DNA of 64,000 nt, taken from positions 36,932,339 through 36,996,338 of the forward strand of contig OU015532.1 in assembly GCA_907165065.1 (NCBI GenBank). The letters are read 5' to 3'. Shown piece by piece: positions 1 through 16,000 of the stretch. A model generated the notes under the pieces. It did no database searches, was not told where the DNA came from, and saw only the letters and a list, made by a program, of their open reading frames with translations. The translations under genes were made by a program, and so were the position numbers. The number at the start of each line of letters is the position of its first letter. The stretch's first letter is position 1. The stretch is from Caprimulgus europaeus (lineage: Eukaryota > Chordata > Aves > Caprimulgiformes > Caprimulgidae).

Positions 1-2003
<2,003 letters not shown>

Positions 2004-2138
2004 GCAGTGACTCAGAACCACACCTCTGCCACAGACTGTCAGCTCTGGCTCTGAGGTACTGCTGCTTGCTGTATGATAAGATTTATAAACCCCATTTTTC
2101 TAATGGGGCTGTGCATGGGATATACCAGAAAAAAAAAA

Positions 2139-2144
2139 ATTAAA
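2139..2144 (+). terminator. Candidate poly(A) signal ATTAAA for TMEM229B
   Basis: This is the commonest variant poly(A) hexamer, 136 bases after the TMEM229B stop. It sits inside an A-rich run, so a chance match is quite possible. Confidence 0.3.
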
Positions 2145-2689
2145 AAAAAGGAACCAATAGATTTTCTATGGATTTTACTCTTTGGGCTCCAAGGACCAAT
2201 ATCAGTTACTTGTTAGTTAGGTAATTTCTGATTTTAACTTATTACAGATGAAAGCAGTCCTTTTGCTTACAATTTTATGTGGAGAAAGAAGAAAAAGAAA
2301 TGCTCTGGTGGAAATACATACAAAAAGAAAAAACCTAATTAGCGGATGGGCATGGACAGACACTCCAGCTAAGTTAGTGATTGGCTTACTCCATTAGGCA
2401 ATATTCAGGTGCTTGCTTGCAACCAATACCTCCTGTGGGACCTGAGATGCTGCAGGAACAAGGAAAATCCATCTGCTGTTGAGAAGAACCTAAGACTGGC
2501 AGTCTGCTGGGGAGATAGATGGTGTTTCCCTTACGAGGTCCCATTGGCCTCTCCCCAGGTTCTTTGTTGCACCACAAAATAATCTGGTGCTGGACATCTT
2601 GCTGAATTTATACAGATCTTGTACTTTTTGAAATCTCAGTCCTGATATTAACTAGAATTTTTTTTTTCTTTTTTTTCTTTTTTTTTTTC

Positions 2690-2695
2690 AATAAA
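2690..2695 (+). terminator. Candidate poly(A) signal AATAAA for TMEM229B
   Basis: This is the canonical hexamer, about 690 bases after the stop codon and directly downstream of a pyrimidine-rich tract. It is plausible as the main poly(A) signal, but there is no transcript evidence. Confidence 0.4.
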
Positions 2696-5600
2696 GGCCT
2701 TTTTTGCCGAGTGAATTTTACCATAATCTGTGCAATCTGGATCTTGGCAAAAGGTGCAGGAAATAGCGTAAGTCTTCCCATCTCCTCTGTCCCCCCAAAG
2801 CAGACTTGCCTGAGAGTCTGCTGAAGATTCCAGCTCCCATCTCAGCTGTGCAAACCTTGTAGAAACTCTACAGGCCACAAGAGTTTTCTGCCTTCCTTCC
2901 CAGGGATTCCTCTGTTTCTGGTGATGTTGATGACCTAGTCTGGCTGCAACTCACTGTATTTGAAGGTCAAAACCTTCATGTGGCTAACATGGTACCCAGG
3001 ATGTGGTCCTCTGGCACTGACTCTCACCTTCCTTCAGTACTGGCAGGTCTTGGCTCAGTTCTGCCCTTCTCCTCAATGTTTCAAGACGATTTGCTTTTTC
3101 TTCCCAAATTCTGCTTTAAATTGCCACAGTCACATTAACATGACAGTACTTGTAGGCAGCAAGAGATACGCCATTCTGCTTGATAAGTTACCAAAAAAAG
3201 GCAAAAAATCCCTCTCTGGAGGGCACTTCTTCATGCTCTGCCTGAGTGAGGCTTTGAGTTAGGGTACAGGAGCAGCAGTAGAGAGGTGGAGCAGGAGGGA
3301 ATGCTGTGGCTCCCTTGTAGAGCTACCTCCACCCGGGAGAGTTTGAAATTTAACCTCTTGAGGATATTGAAGGAGTATATGGAAAGTTGTAGTGCAGGGA
3401 AAGTGCTTGGTAGTGGCAGCCATGGCTTCATAATTTGTTCTGTCAAGTCTTGGCTTTTGAAGTTAGTAACAAATGAGGAGCTTCCCGCTGTCAGATGTAT
3501 CTAACAGCTATCCTACCTGTTTTCTGGGGGAGGTTTGCTGTAGTTGCCTTGCAGGGCCAGATTAATTTCAGGTGTTCTTCCACCATAGTCAAAAGAGCTG
3601 CACCAGGGGTCAATTTGGCTTGAAATGCAAACCTGTTGGTGTGGCTGTGGGTTTCCACTCCTGTATTGGAAATGGCCAGGCTATTTCTGTGTGGGTCCCC
3701 TGACTCTGGTATAGAGCTGTGAACCTGTTTCTTGCCCCATGGCATCCATTCCTGAGAAGAAAAGCAGTCCTGGCCCTGTGGGTCCAGGGGAGTTCTCTCC
3801 CTGGGGAGAATTGCTTGTTGGTTTTGCTACTATGAAGGCAGTGTTTTTTGTATCATACAGAGTGCAATTATTTTATCTCTCCTCCACTTCTCACATGGCA
3901 TCTATTGCTGACAATGGACACATGAAAACACTGGTGGCAAGGAGTTAATCACATCTGCCCTGGGTATGCAATGTCTGCTGAAGCACCCAGAATACTTAGG
4001 TGAGTATTTAGAGTTGCCTTTTTGTAGTTCATTAAATTAAAAGAGAACACTAAACAGATTTTTTTTTCCCGTGCTGTGATGCCAATATTATGAAATCAGA
4101 GGAACAGCATGGAGTTTATCAGCCTTGGTGGTCCTGGGTGTGCAGACACCAGCAAAATAGTCACCTGACACTGTATATGGGGAAAAAAAGAGATGAGGTT
4201 TTTGTGTGGGATGATGTAGATGAGCTCTACAGGAGCAGAAAAAGAATTGCAAGGTGCAGGTGAGATTTAGGATCTCCCCATTTTGGCCCTGGTACTGTCA
4301 GGGTCACTAAACACGGTGCCTAAAGCTGGGTTGTCCTCACACAACATAGGTTAAAGTGGTGTCGTGCTGCCTCCTACACCACCCCTGCATCATCTGAAAC
4401 CCTCAGCTTCCTAGAAACATCCCCAGGATCCCTGCTTTCTCCTTAGCTATTACAAAACTTCGCAAAGGCTGAAAGGAGTTAGCAACATGGTTTGGTGACT
4501 CCCAGCTGCAGCAGGGACTGGGGGAGGAGGAGGAGGAGTGGCTGCCCACAGAACTAACCTGGTGCACAGTAACCATCGTGTGTCTTGACTTTAGAAGGTC
4601 CTCACTAAATAACACTGGTTTTGCTCACTGATGTAATATTTAGATGCTCAAACTACAGAGCTTTCCTAGCAGCATCTGGTATCTTATTCCATTATCCTTA
4701 TTGCCTGAGCCACTGTAGCAGCTGTTGTAGTCTGCTTTCCACTGATGTCTGACATGTCCCACCCAGCTACTGCATCCTCATAGAGTGGTAATTTACACCC
4801 AGAAGTGCACTTTATTTGCAGCTTGCACACCAGAAACAGAAAGGGACCCAGCAAATTCTTATATGAAATAATTATACATAATACCATGTACCTAATGCAG
4901 CAGGATTAGCCAGACTTCTCCTTTCTGAGCAACGTGGCTACAGTCAAAGCTTTGTCTTTTCTGCAGATCTCCCTTTTTAATACATGTGATGCTTCTTACA
5001 ACATTTTACAGAAGTGCCCAGAGCACGTTACCAGGATCTCAGTGGCAGCTCAGCAAGAGCTCGGGAGCTGGACTGAAGTTGTAGAGACATTTACATTAGG
5101 AAGAAAAAAAACGCACAAGGCCTAACATTTGTTTGTATGTGTATCTTCCTCAGTAGATTAAAGTTGCCTGTTTTGAGTTCACCAGCAATAAAAAAACCTT
5201 GTGATTTATCTACTTTGTCCTAACTGCAGCAAGGAGAGAGAGTGGCCCATCACTGCTTTGTTTTTCTGGGGGGTGGTGGGAAACTCCAATTACCCCGAGG
5301 TTCCAGTTTTGCCTCCTTCTCTCGCTTATCCCTTGTATGGTCCACCCTGAAGGATCTCAAAGTACACGATGAAATCCAGAGTCTGGTGTCCTGCACACGA
5401 GAGGCAGTTCAAGCATTACTGTGGTGTCTGTTTATACTCCGAAGACCTTGCCAGAGGGAAATGGTTGATTCACAGCAGGACCAGAGTGCCTTTTGGTCTT
5501 TGAGAGAAACGTGTACACATGTACCAGGTACCGTTGCGCCTGGGGTCTGAGTGCGTTTTGTAATTAAAGCAGAATAATCCAATCAAGGTTTTGCTTGACT

Positions 5601-8600
5601 AGTCCTGTGACTATAAAAGGTAAAGAAAGAGTGCAGAGCTTTAGCTGCTGTGAGTATTAGGAACTGGGTGACTGAATTCCTCCTGAGTTCAGTAGCGTGG
5701 CTCTGCTGCTGACTGGTTTTCTGAAACCTGCACAGAAAGAAAGGGCTTCTTCATTCACAGGAACTTCTGCCCTTTCTCTGCTACGAATAAAATGAGCCAC
5801 CGCAAAGATGTGAACTGAAACCAAATGTTTTTCTATTTTAATTTATCCTTGGCCCTGAATACATGCAATATGCACTGTACTCAACAGGGAGGCTTGCAGA
5901 CCTGAGTTCTTTGCTTCAGTTTTCTGGCTGCCTTTCACCTGAGAAGGAAACTACTCTCTTCCCCTTCCTTCTACCTAGAGATACGCAAGCTTTTGCTCAT
6001 TAAGCCTATACAGGTACTAAAAGCTGTACAGCAGCTCCGTCCTGCTAAGTTAATCATGCTGAGAAGCAGAATACCTTGGCCCACAGAGTGTGCTGCCGTG
6101 TGGCTACACCACTTCCAGCACCTGAATTCGTACAGACGCCTACTCAGGAATGCATTTTGCCTTATAAAATTACTCTTAATTCCATGGGTTCTAGTGGAAA
6201 TGTTTGTCAGGCAAAAGCAAGAGAAAGACTGAGATACTGTATAAGCTTCATCACTGCTTATCATCTCACTTGAGAGCATCTTGTTTAAAGTGTCAGCTAT
6301 TTAACTGAGACCCTAAAGACCAAACGTGGAAGGTGACTTGTCACAGCCTTGGAGCAGGTCGCCAGCATCACACACCTGCAGAGTGCACTGCACGTGGTGT
6401 GCTGTGCAGCTCCAGTGTGCAGCCGGGACACGCTTCCACCCAACAAGGACTGGGATGAGTAGGGGGAGTGATATGAGCACTGCTGGTAACAGTGGCAGAG
6501 CGAGGACTGGTGGTGACATCTGCAATCCCAAATCCGCAAGAGCTGGCTGGACAGGTTGGAAGCAGCTCTTACATGTTCTCTTGTGCTTGGGACTTCTTGC
6601 AGGTCTAAAGCAATTGGTAGGTTTTTTATTCTGAGAGAAGCAGACCATTTCCTTGACTCCTGACTCTGGAGTCTGGGCTGCTCACTCCTGTAGCCACTGA
6701 GTTTTCTGATGTGAATGGCCTTCATTAGTGTCTCAGAGAACAGCGGTTTTTAAATGGTCATCCCAAATGCTTGATGTCGGTTTGTATTTATGCATTAGTC
6801 AATTTAGGAGCTAAAGACCCTTAAGTATCTGATGATGTTGTTTGTCTATACTATTGTGTGGCATGCTGTCCTGCTTTGATGCTATAATGAAGAAGAAAGA
6901 GAAGGAAATACAAGCAATTCGCTCTAATAAAAATAAGTAAACATATGCAGTTGAGACAATATTTATTAAATATGTGAGTTGAGATACGCATAGTGCTTGT
7001 AGATCTCTGGCCTTTCAAACCTGGGAGAGTTTCCAGGGCAGAATTTCTCTCTCCTTTGGTGATAGCCCCCTTTGCAACGTATCTATATTGCTACTTCAGT
7101 ATGGTTCTTTACCTAGTATTTTGGGATGAGAATAACAGCATTTGCCTTTCTTTTTCAGTTTCCACTGAAGGATCTCTAAGTGCTCTTCACAAACCAATGA
7201 AGTAATTCTCACTTCAGGCCTTGAAGTAGGTCAGGATTAACCCCAAATAGCACCCATCAGGAGCTGAGGGAAATGTCCTGACAGCTCCCAGAAGGCCATT
7301 TCAGACCTGGGAAAGGGAGTTTAACATTTCACCTGTTCACCAAGTTTCCAGATTTGAGGAGTGAGTTAATAAAGTTCCAAGAAAGTTGGGGAACTGGGTA
7401 AGTGCTACCTGGTTTCCACCATCTGAAGCTGTGCCAGAAATGGTTTTGTACATGGTCACATCGCTCTGGCTGCCCAAGTCAAAGCCAGCACATGAAGGGA
7501 CTGTCAGAGCTGGTAAGCAGCACGGTTGTATCTTGTACAAAACAGGACTGATTTCCCTGTTAGCTACATAATCCCATCTCCATCAGTAGAGTACTTTTGG
7601 GTAAATATTGCTAGAGGCAACAAGCCATGTTAGAGGCTAAACTGAGGTGACCATCTGCTCTATCAGCTCGTGTTGTAGCAGTTACTGCAAAGCTTATCTA
7701 TGCTGCTGTTTCTGTTGTCAGACCACTCATCTGATACCACAGCTCTTCCTATCGCTCCTGTTTCTCCATCAGCTGCTTTGGTAACCTGTCCCTTTCCATA
7801 CCTTACCTTCACTGCAAGTCCATGCTGCAAAGACAGGTACCCTGAGCCTCTTGTCTGAACTCCACCTTTGGCAGTTTAACACAAAGGGGCTGATCGCTGA
7901 TGAGCTGTAGCTTCCATTAAAGCCTGCAACAACTGCAGTTGTCAGTGCTTTGGAAGACAGAAAACACTTTACATGCTTGCCTTCAGGCACAAGTGTAGCA
8001 GCAAGTCTGCAATTATTGTTCAGTGCCTTTGCTCCAACATCCACACAATGGCACATAATGGGCTTTCGGGGCTAAATTCAGCAAAAAGCTTCTCCGGTCA
8101 GTCTCTTTTGAGTGCCAGTGTATGTGGAATAATCCGTCATTTCAGCTGACCCTTCATATAAATGTATCTGCACGTGGTGAATGTGTGTGGTTGGGTGCAT
8201 AACACAGCTGATGGCCTCCACTCTGCACCACTGACTGCATCGTAACTTCTGCTGGCGAAGAGCCATCACCCGCAGAGCTGCCAGCAGCGGTCTGCGCCCA
8301 CTCACTGCTACTTTCTCGAGCATATGAGGTCCAGAGAAGATCCAAAATGAAGCTCCACATACACATGAAGCAGCTTAAGATCTAAGTTGACTGCACTTGA
8401 CTTTGCAAGTTGTGTCTGTGTGCTTTGGTACATGGGAAGTACCCCTGCCAGCCTCAGTGGGGTCTGGCAGGGGGTTAAAGCCTCTTACGATGAGTGCTCC
8501 GCTCAGAGAGGAGGGTGAGGCCCGTGTTTTTCAAATCTGTGTTACATAAGGTTTTGAAATCAGACTGATGTCTAAGGCAAACATGCTATACCACCCTGCT

Positions 8601-11600
8601 CCATCTTTAAAAAATAAAGAGGGGGTTATCACCTTGGGACCTTCTGATGTCTTTGCCAGGGTTTGTCTTCCCCTCTGTGTGTGCTCCCATTGCTAAGGAG
8701 AGCTGTCTGTACCAGCCTGAGTCAGACCCATCCACTCCTCTTCCTCAGCTCTGGCACTGACCGAAAATGCTCCCTCCCACCAGGCTGCCCTGCCGATCCC
8801 AGGCATCCTTCTGCTCTGCTGCTGCTACAGCTGTTGGCCACGGGTGCCTATCTGCCATCTCTCATCTCAGTCACCTTGCCAGTTCTCCAGGCCAGGACCT
8901 GACTTTTTGTTTGCAGCATTGATGTCCCCAAGAGGCTCTGTCAGTGCTTGGTATCACAGTAAGCATTAAAACAAAGTTTATTGAAATCTTTAAGGATAAG
9001 AGCAAACATCTCAGCTCTGTTCCACTAATAAAACAACTTTGCCAAAATATCCATGAGGCACTTCTGTTGCCCCTTTCCATCCAGCTGTGTCTCCCAGCAT
9101 CACACAGGAAGGCAAACCCTTCTGATGACCCAAGCATGCCAGTGGCACCAGTGGAGGGGGGCATGGCTGGTGGCACACTAGGAGCCTCCTCCCTGGGACT
9201 CCTTTGCAGATGACACACAGGTACCCACATTGGCCAGATGCTGCCATGCTCTAGCAAAACAGATTATTAACATTGTAAGACAGTCACCTGGCTCTTCAGC
9301 AGAGGCTGGCCAGAGTTAGCATGGTCAGTGTCATTTTACACTCCAAACGCCCAGCACAGGCTATGGTTGTCCTGGCCACTGGTCTCTGGGCAAGAGCCAG
9401 GCACGCACCCAGCATGACACTGGTGGTGAAGGTGGTGTTGCCACTATGCTGTGTCCCAACAAAGCTGCCTGTGACCTTCCAGCTGCCCACAAAGCTGACC
9501 TGAAGCTTGGCCTTGGCTGCTGCCATGTATGGTCCATTCAACCCCATTTCTCAGCTTTATCTTCTACCACCTCAGTCCTGTCCTTTCTCTCCACCTCACC
9601 AACTACCTGCTGGCAAGGTCTTACTGAATGTTAGGGCTTTGGTGTTAGTCTCAACTTCCTGGTTTGGATCTGACAACTTAATCCTTGCCACTTGACAACT
9701 TTTCCTTGGCTGGGGCTCCACATCACTGTCCTCTCCAACTCTGTTGTCACATTCTCACAGCCTCTCTGTTGTCCCTCCTCCTCCTTGGGAATTCCTGCTC
9801 AGGTCAGTTGTGTCCCCCATCTAGATGCCCCCATCCAGTTACACAGCTTTTACTGCCATCTTCTCCTCACACCTCAGACCTCTGCCTCCCTCTTAGCTTG
9901 CCACAGTCTCTACACACCTGCATTTTCCTCAGCTCCTCCAGCATCTCTTCCTGGACAAGTTACCAGCAACTTGAACCACCAGTAGCCAGAGCAGACTGCT
10001 GCTCCTTTTTGCTTCTCATGCTCCCTGCTCTTGTTCTTTCTCCCTGGGAGACACATAACAAATGGGAGAGGCAGAAACATGTTCCACCTTCTCTTCAACC
10101 TTCTCTTCTGCTCTTCCTTATTTTCCTGGCCTTTATGTCTTACCACCCCGTCCCCATCCCCTGAGATCTCACTGCTGGGCTGGTGCTGGTGTCATGTATG
10201 CCTGTGTCCTTTTACTCAACCCGTACACAAGATGTTTTCTTCAGCTGACCTGCTAGAACATACCCTTCTCCCCATGCCAGTCTGTCTTGCCAGCCCTGCA
10301 AAATCCAGAAAATTAAATCATCTGTGTATCTGTTTCACATATTTAAGAGCGAGATACTAATCCCTGCATAGCGAAAGGGTCCTGTGTACCAAAGGGGAAA
10401 CGAGGACACCAGCATTAAAGGGAGAAGTGGGGGAAGGGAAGACTGAGTGCAAGGGCAGATGTCAAGGAGGCAAGTTTATGGTGTTGAAAAAAATCCAGAA
10501 AACTGAAAGGACAGCAAACCAGTGTATCACTGACAAGTCACATTGATGCTCTGCCCTTCCCAGTTCTGCTTTTAAGCTCTCACCTTTTCCTGCTCCCTGC
10601 ACCTGTGTCTTCAGAGCAGAGACCAATCCCTCCAAGTGGCTCAAAAAATGTATCAAGAAATAAAAAGCCCCAGCAGACACCCCTTTTCTCTGTGCCTTCT
10701 GTGATAACAGACACCTCTCCTTCCCTTTCACCCCAGCGGGAAAGCTGATCCATTTGCCAAGGCAGCCCTCTGCGGCCTCCTCACCGAATGCTCTGTCTGA
10801 TCCCCTGTCCCTGTGTGAGCAGGGAAGCTCTTTCCGACTTCCCCAGTGCTGCTCATGCGCTGTGCAGGTCCCAGCAGGTGACAGCTTTGCATGTGATGCC
10901 ATTACAGTGACCTCCCGAAACTCGTCTCTGTTTCCTGTCTGTTGTGTGCTATTCTCTCCCAGGACACAAGAGCGGGTGAAGTGTCTGTAGGATGCCACAG
11001 AAACCTCTCCGGCTGCAGCAGTGGTGAAGTGACCTCCACGAAGCAATACAGTGAGATCTTGTGTGTGCAAGAGCTCCTTTCAGATTGAGTTGGGGTTTTT
11101 ATTGCCCTGTAAAAGATTCTGCAATGAGTGACCTGGAGATTTGACAGTGGCATCCCAGTCATATTTTAACACAATGCAGACAGCAGATGCTTCCAGAAGA
11201 TTATATTTCTTCGTGTACATTGGGTCTCCAGAGAGATTACACATTCAGGGTCATGGGTTTAGGGGGCTGGCTCTAGTACGGCCCTGCAGGAGGATTTTTC
11301 TGTTTCTAGCAAAAAATATCTGTAAAGCACAGGGTGTTCTGCCAAGTCAGCAGGAAATGCTGCTCCCCAGAGAGATTTTACCTACGGCTCTGTCAGGGAT
11401 AGCTTTTATTGCAGAAATAATTGATCAAACAGCCCCCAGTGCTGCAACACCTTGCGGCCTGAGAACCGGGCTGAACCTCAGCAGAGGAGCAGCGCTTACT
11501 CATCGGATTGTGAAAAGGTTGTTGATGTGGGGGAAAGCTGTCTGTCAGCACAGAAGATCTTGCAAAGGAGAGAATTATGTCCAAAGATGCAACAAAGCCC

Positions 11601-12051
11601 GTGGGGCTCTAAGTTTTAAAGAGGTTTTACAAAGCTGCTTCCTCCTACCCCAGTCCCATATGGGAGTTAATTTATCTCCTTTGGATATGGAACCATTAAG
11701 ATTGAGCCCTGCTAGGACGGGAATTTCCAGTTCCACAAGACTTAGGAATCCAAACCTTGCCACTAGTCCCTCTAAGTCCCAGTCCTGAGATTATCAGTAC
11801 ATATCAGTAAAGTTCAAGTACAGGTACAAGCACTCCAGGACATGAGGTGCTCAGAAGCCACTGGAGCCCCCTCTGGCACCAGCTTGGCCCAGTGCTGGTG
11901 AGTGCTGCTCTCCCAGGCTCTGGTGGGTGGTGAGGCTGGACTATACCAATGGTGAGCTCACTTGCTTGCAAGGCAAAAGCACATAGCAGCACAGACATGG
12001 GCCTTCCCATGCCAGGTCCTGAAGAAAAAGGAAAAAGGAAAAAACAGTAGC
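2696..12051. other. Intergenic DNA without recognised genes
   Basis: Both strands were read. Open frames of up to 202 codons occur (for example 10462-11070 minus and 11141-11788 plus), but they resemble no family, lack domain patterns and are not bounded by convincing splice sites. The stretch from about 9500 to 10300 is unusually C+T rich on the plus strand, which favours open frames by composition. I could not name any repeat family here; old diverged repeats may be present. A TATAAAAGG string near 5612 is not supported by other promoter signals. Confidence 0.6.
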
Positions 12052-13085
12052 ATCCTTGGTCTGGCTGGATGGTCACACTCAAAGAGTTGTGGTCAACAGC
12101 TCAAAGTCCGAGTGGAGATCGGTGACAAGTGGTGTCCCTCAAGGGTTAGTATTGGGACTGGTGCTCTTCAACATCTTTGTTGGTGACATGGACAGTGGGA
12201 TCGAGTGCACTCTCAGCAAGTTTGCCGATGAAACCAAGCTGTGTGGTGCAATTGACACACTGGAGGGATGGGACACCATCCAGAGGGACCTTGACAGGCT
12301 TGAGAGGTGGGGCCTGTGCCAACCTCATGAAATTCAACAAAGCCAAATGCAAGGTCCTGCACCTGGGTTGGGGCAATCCCAAACATAAATACAGGCTGGG
12401 CAATGAGTAGCTTGAGGCCAGCTCCGAAGAGAAGGACTTGGGAGTGGTGGTGGATGAGAAGCTCAACATGAGCCGGCAATGTGCGCTTGCAGCCCAGAGG
12501 CCAATAACCGTGTCCTGGGCTGCATCAAGAGAAGTGTGGCCAGCAGGTCGAGGGAGGGGATTCTCCCCCTCTACTCTGCTCCTGTAAGGCCCCACCTGGA
12601 GTGCTGTGTCCAGTTCTGGAGCCCCCAACACAAGAGAATCCAGAGGAGGCCACGAGGGTGATCCGAGGGCTGGAGCACCTCTGCTGTGAGGACAGGCTGA
12701 GAGAGTTGGGGCTGTTCAGCCTGGAGAAGAGAAGGCTCCAGGGAGATCTTATAGCGGCCTCCCAGTACCTGAAGGGGCTACAAGAAAGCTGGGGAGGGAC
12801 TTTTCATAAGGGCAGTTAAAGACAGGACAAGGGGAAATGGCTTTAAGCTGGAAGAGGGGAGGTTGAGATGAGACATTAGGAAGAAATTCTTTCCTGTGAG
12901 GGTGGTGAGACACTGGAACAGGTTGCCCAGGGAAGCTGTGGATGCCCCCTCCCTGGAAGTGTTCAAGGCCAGGCTGGATGAGGCTTTGAGCAACCTGGTC
13001 TAGTGGAAGGTGTCCCTGCTCATGGCAAGGGAGTTGGGACTCGATGGTCTTTAAGGTCCCTTCCAACCCAAACCATGCTGTGATT
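12052..13085 (+). mobile_element. CR1 LINE fragment, 5'-truncated, reverse transcriptase and 3' end
   Basis: The left edge begins at the part of the reverse transcriptase read as [12 protein letters not shown]. It continues through [17 protein letters not shown] and [16 protein letters not shown], all typical of CR1 ORF2. The catalytic FADD box reads FADE here. The frame breaks near 12310 (the continuation lies in another frame, [15 protein letters not shown]), so the copy is dead. The 3' end is the usual CR1 tail (AGGTCCCTTCCAACCCAAACC near 13050-13075), followed by degraded short tail repeats. Truncation at the 5' end is typical of LINE insertion. Boundaries are good to about 20 bases. Confidence 0.93.
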
Positions 13086-16000
13086 AATTTCTCTCTTGTT
13101 CTGTGACTCCTGCAGTCACTCACAGCTTGCATGTTCACTGTAAAATGCTACTAAATCACAAAGGGAATGTTTTATGCTTGCTGCATGCTGAAATAAGTAA
13201 CAGCACCAGGAGGAACATGGACCTTAGTTATTACTAAATCCTACCTCAGACAAAGCTGCTTCTAATTTCCACGAGTGTACTCCTAAGGAAGGAGCAAACA
13301 TCAACCAAGGAATCCAGGATTTACATCGAGTGCTGAAATCTGCACAGGAGAAAGGAGCCGGTTTCAGAGGTGCCCTGCAAAGCCACATGGAGCATTGGTT
13401 TGGCTTTGTACTGCAGCTGGACTTCAACCGTGAGCTGCCCCACCCTGTTCCCCCCACCCTCATGTGTGGAGTTCAATGGAGCTGGACAGGTGAAGTGTCA
13501 GGAATTGTTTGTGCAGTGGAACACAGAAACTATGGTTAGATAAAGCAGTGAGCACAAGAGAGGCTGTCTATATACTAAAGAGCCCTTAAATACATGTCAC
13601 AAGTAGCCTGGATTTCTCTCTTCACCCTGCAAACAGCTGCCATGTGCTACAGTCCCCTTGTAGGGGAGTAAATTTAGCAATGACAAAAGGATGGCTCAAG
13701 ATGCCTGGCAGAATGTGCTTTCCTGGCACCCAGCCCACCTCCTTGCTAGGGATCAGCAGCACTGCAGTAGCCAGTCTCGGGGGACCTGGGGGCCAGGACA
13801 TCCCTGGGACATCTCCTAGAGGAACAAGGAATCTGCAGTAACTCTCTGAGCTCCCTCAGTCAGCACACCAGACAGCAATGCCATATTTGACCATGATGTT
13901 TGGATCTAGGTCTAACCTTTTTTCCGGCTTGGGAATAATGAGTTTCTAAGGGGTACACCTGGAGCACAGGTATTCAGAAGCAATGTGATAATAAATTTCA
14001 TTTTACTTGAATCATCAGTCGTCCCACCTTGGTGTATATGAACAATGTCTTGTGCTTCTTGGATTCCCTCAACATCCACAATTTTTTGGCTGAAGTGGTG
14101 GCAGCAATTTCCTTTAGTCTTCACATTTTGAACAGGCAGAAAGAGGAATGGAGGCACTGCTAAGCAGGGGAAGTTAGCAGTGGGGAGGAGATACTGAGGG
14201 AATTCATGCCCATCCCAACCAATTTTTTTCCATTTCTTTTAAAATATGTAGTTTTGATGTTATGTGTTGACTTCAGTTGTTGACAGACTGCGTGAAAAGA
14301 ACCAATGTGTTACTCTAGGCATTTCTGGCAGATATGCAGGAAAGCTATCCAGTTAAGATCAGCAGCTAACCCACAACAAAGCTTAATCTCCAGCCAAAAG
14401 CTGAATCCAACAGAAACTAAACATCTGCCCTCCTCGGGCACTGTGAGATGGAGACAGAGGTCTTGGCTTCTGGGGTGGCTCCACCATTGTTCTTCATCTT
14501 CTGACTCCTCCCGGACGGCAAAGCAGGGCATCTGCACTCGCCCTGTGGTTTAGGTAAGAGACTGTGGGGTGGGGTGGCAGATGCAAGGCTCTCAGAATTA
14601 CAGCTACAAAACCTCAAACCATACGTAGATCCAGAACAAATAATGTGTCCTTCCCTTGCCCTGTCAAACCTTCTGCTATTTCTGGCCTTTCTTTCCCGGC
14701 GTCTCTTTTCATACACAGCAGATTGAGACCATTATCCCTAGAAAAAGAGAGTGCATGCTGCTTTTTTTCACTGTATCTCATTCCTGACCTCTGCTGCTTT
14801 TTTACTATTCTAGTCCTGCTTCGTAATAGGAAATTGAAAGCCTCAATATTTTCTTCACATCTGACATTCATTCATCCTCCCAGCTTCCTTTTTTCCCTGT
14901 CAGATTAAAGACAAAGAGAAAACAGCCAAAACTGTCTTTATGGTCCATATTGTTAATACCCCAAATCCTGATTCTGTTTTTAGTCTTGCTTTGTGTAACT
15001 TTCTTCATTTCACTGACCTTATTCTGGATCTTCACCAATGTAAGAAGGAAGTGGGGTGATATATTTAAAGAGTATTTTTTTTTAAACATAACATTGAAAG
15101 TTAAGACAAGTCTCATGCTCATCTGCTCATTTCCCAGCCCTGAGGACTTCTCTATATTCCTGATATTACTATTCAAGCACATATATTTAAAAAGTGACAA
15201 CAGTGGCTCAATTTTTACCAGTTTGAGACATCTCTATCCTGATTTTTTTCAGATGGCTCCAGTTAAAAGTATGGCAGCTGTGCACCCCTGAGGCTGAAAG
15301 CATTTCAAGCTAGAAGCCCTAAAATCAAGCCAGCTCAAATCAGAGGCTTTTAAAAATCAATTGGCCTTCATCTGTGCGTTGGTGAGTCCCTGCTGAGAGG
15401 TGATGGAAACACGCAGCTCCCAGAGGAAGCTGAATGAAAGCCAGTTGAATTAAACCTTTGGTACCATAAGGCTGTTGAGTCACACAGCCCAGGATACACC
15501 TGTCCCCGCTGACGCCATGACAGCACAGCTATCATGAAAGTCGGTGACGAATGCAGGATGGCACCATCTTCTCTCAGCTCAGAGGCACCTTTCCTTATGG
15601 TGCACTTTATTTTGCAAGGCTGGGAGTGTTCTCATTTCATGCCTTTTCCCTCTTGGTTGTGAAAGCTTCTGAGGTTTGGGAATAATATGTCTTCAGTGAC
15701 TGGAATGGATTCGATTGGACTGTGATGCTTCCTGCAGATTTATAAGGCCAGATCCTAAAGACCACTGAAACAAAAGTTCAATTATTGGACAACTAATAGG
15801 ACCCTGGTTCAGCAAAACAGCTAATCATGCATTCAGCTTCTTCCTGTACAAATATCCTATTTTACTTCAATTAAGTGTAGGCTTAATTTGCTGCATAGTT
15901 CATTTAATATAATATGCTGTAGTGATTTAAAAAATAGCTAGAAGTCTGCAAAATCAATTTGTCATGGGTAGTCAGCATAGGGTGAGGATAATGTGATCAT

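Larger units (their letters stand above)
2004..2695 (+). other. TMEM229B: Probable TMEM229B 3' UTR
   Basis: Non-coding sequence follows the stop codon with no splice signal nearby. Candidate poly(A) hexamers are ATTAAA at 2139-2144, inside an A-rich tract, and AATAAA at 2690-2695, just after a T-rich tract (about 2659-2689). Later AATAAA hexamers at 5187 and 5786 could serve a longer UTR. Which site is used cannot be decided without transcripts. Confidence 0.5.

Noticed and set aside
2659..2689. Pyrimidine tract that might be a splice acceptor tract
   Set aside because: It is followed by AATAAA and no AG leading into an open frame; it fits a 3' UTR context better.
5608..5620. TATAAAAGG string that could be a TATA box
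   Set aside because: No CpG enrichment, no coding exon downstream and no other promoter element nearby.
10462..11070. 202-codon minus-strand open frame
   Set aside because: Composition and sequence look random, with no family resemblance and overlapping plus-strand frames.
11141..11788. 215-codon plus-strand open frame in intergenic DNA
   Set aside because: No recognisable motif, no splice or promoter context, and an overlapping open frame on the other strand; probably chance.
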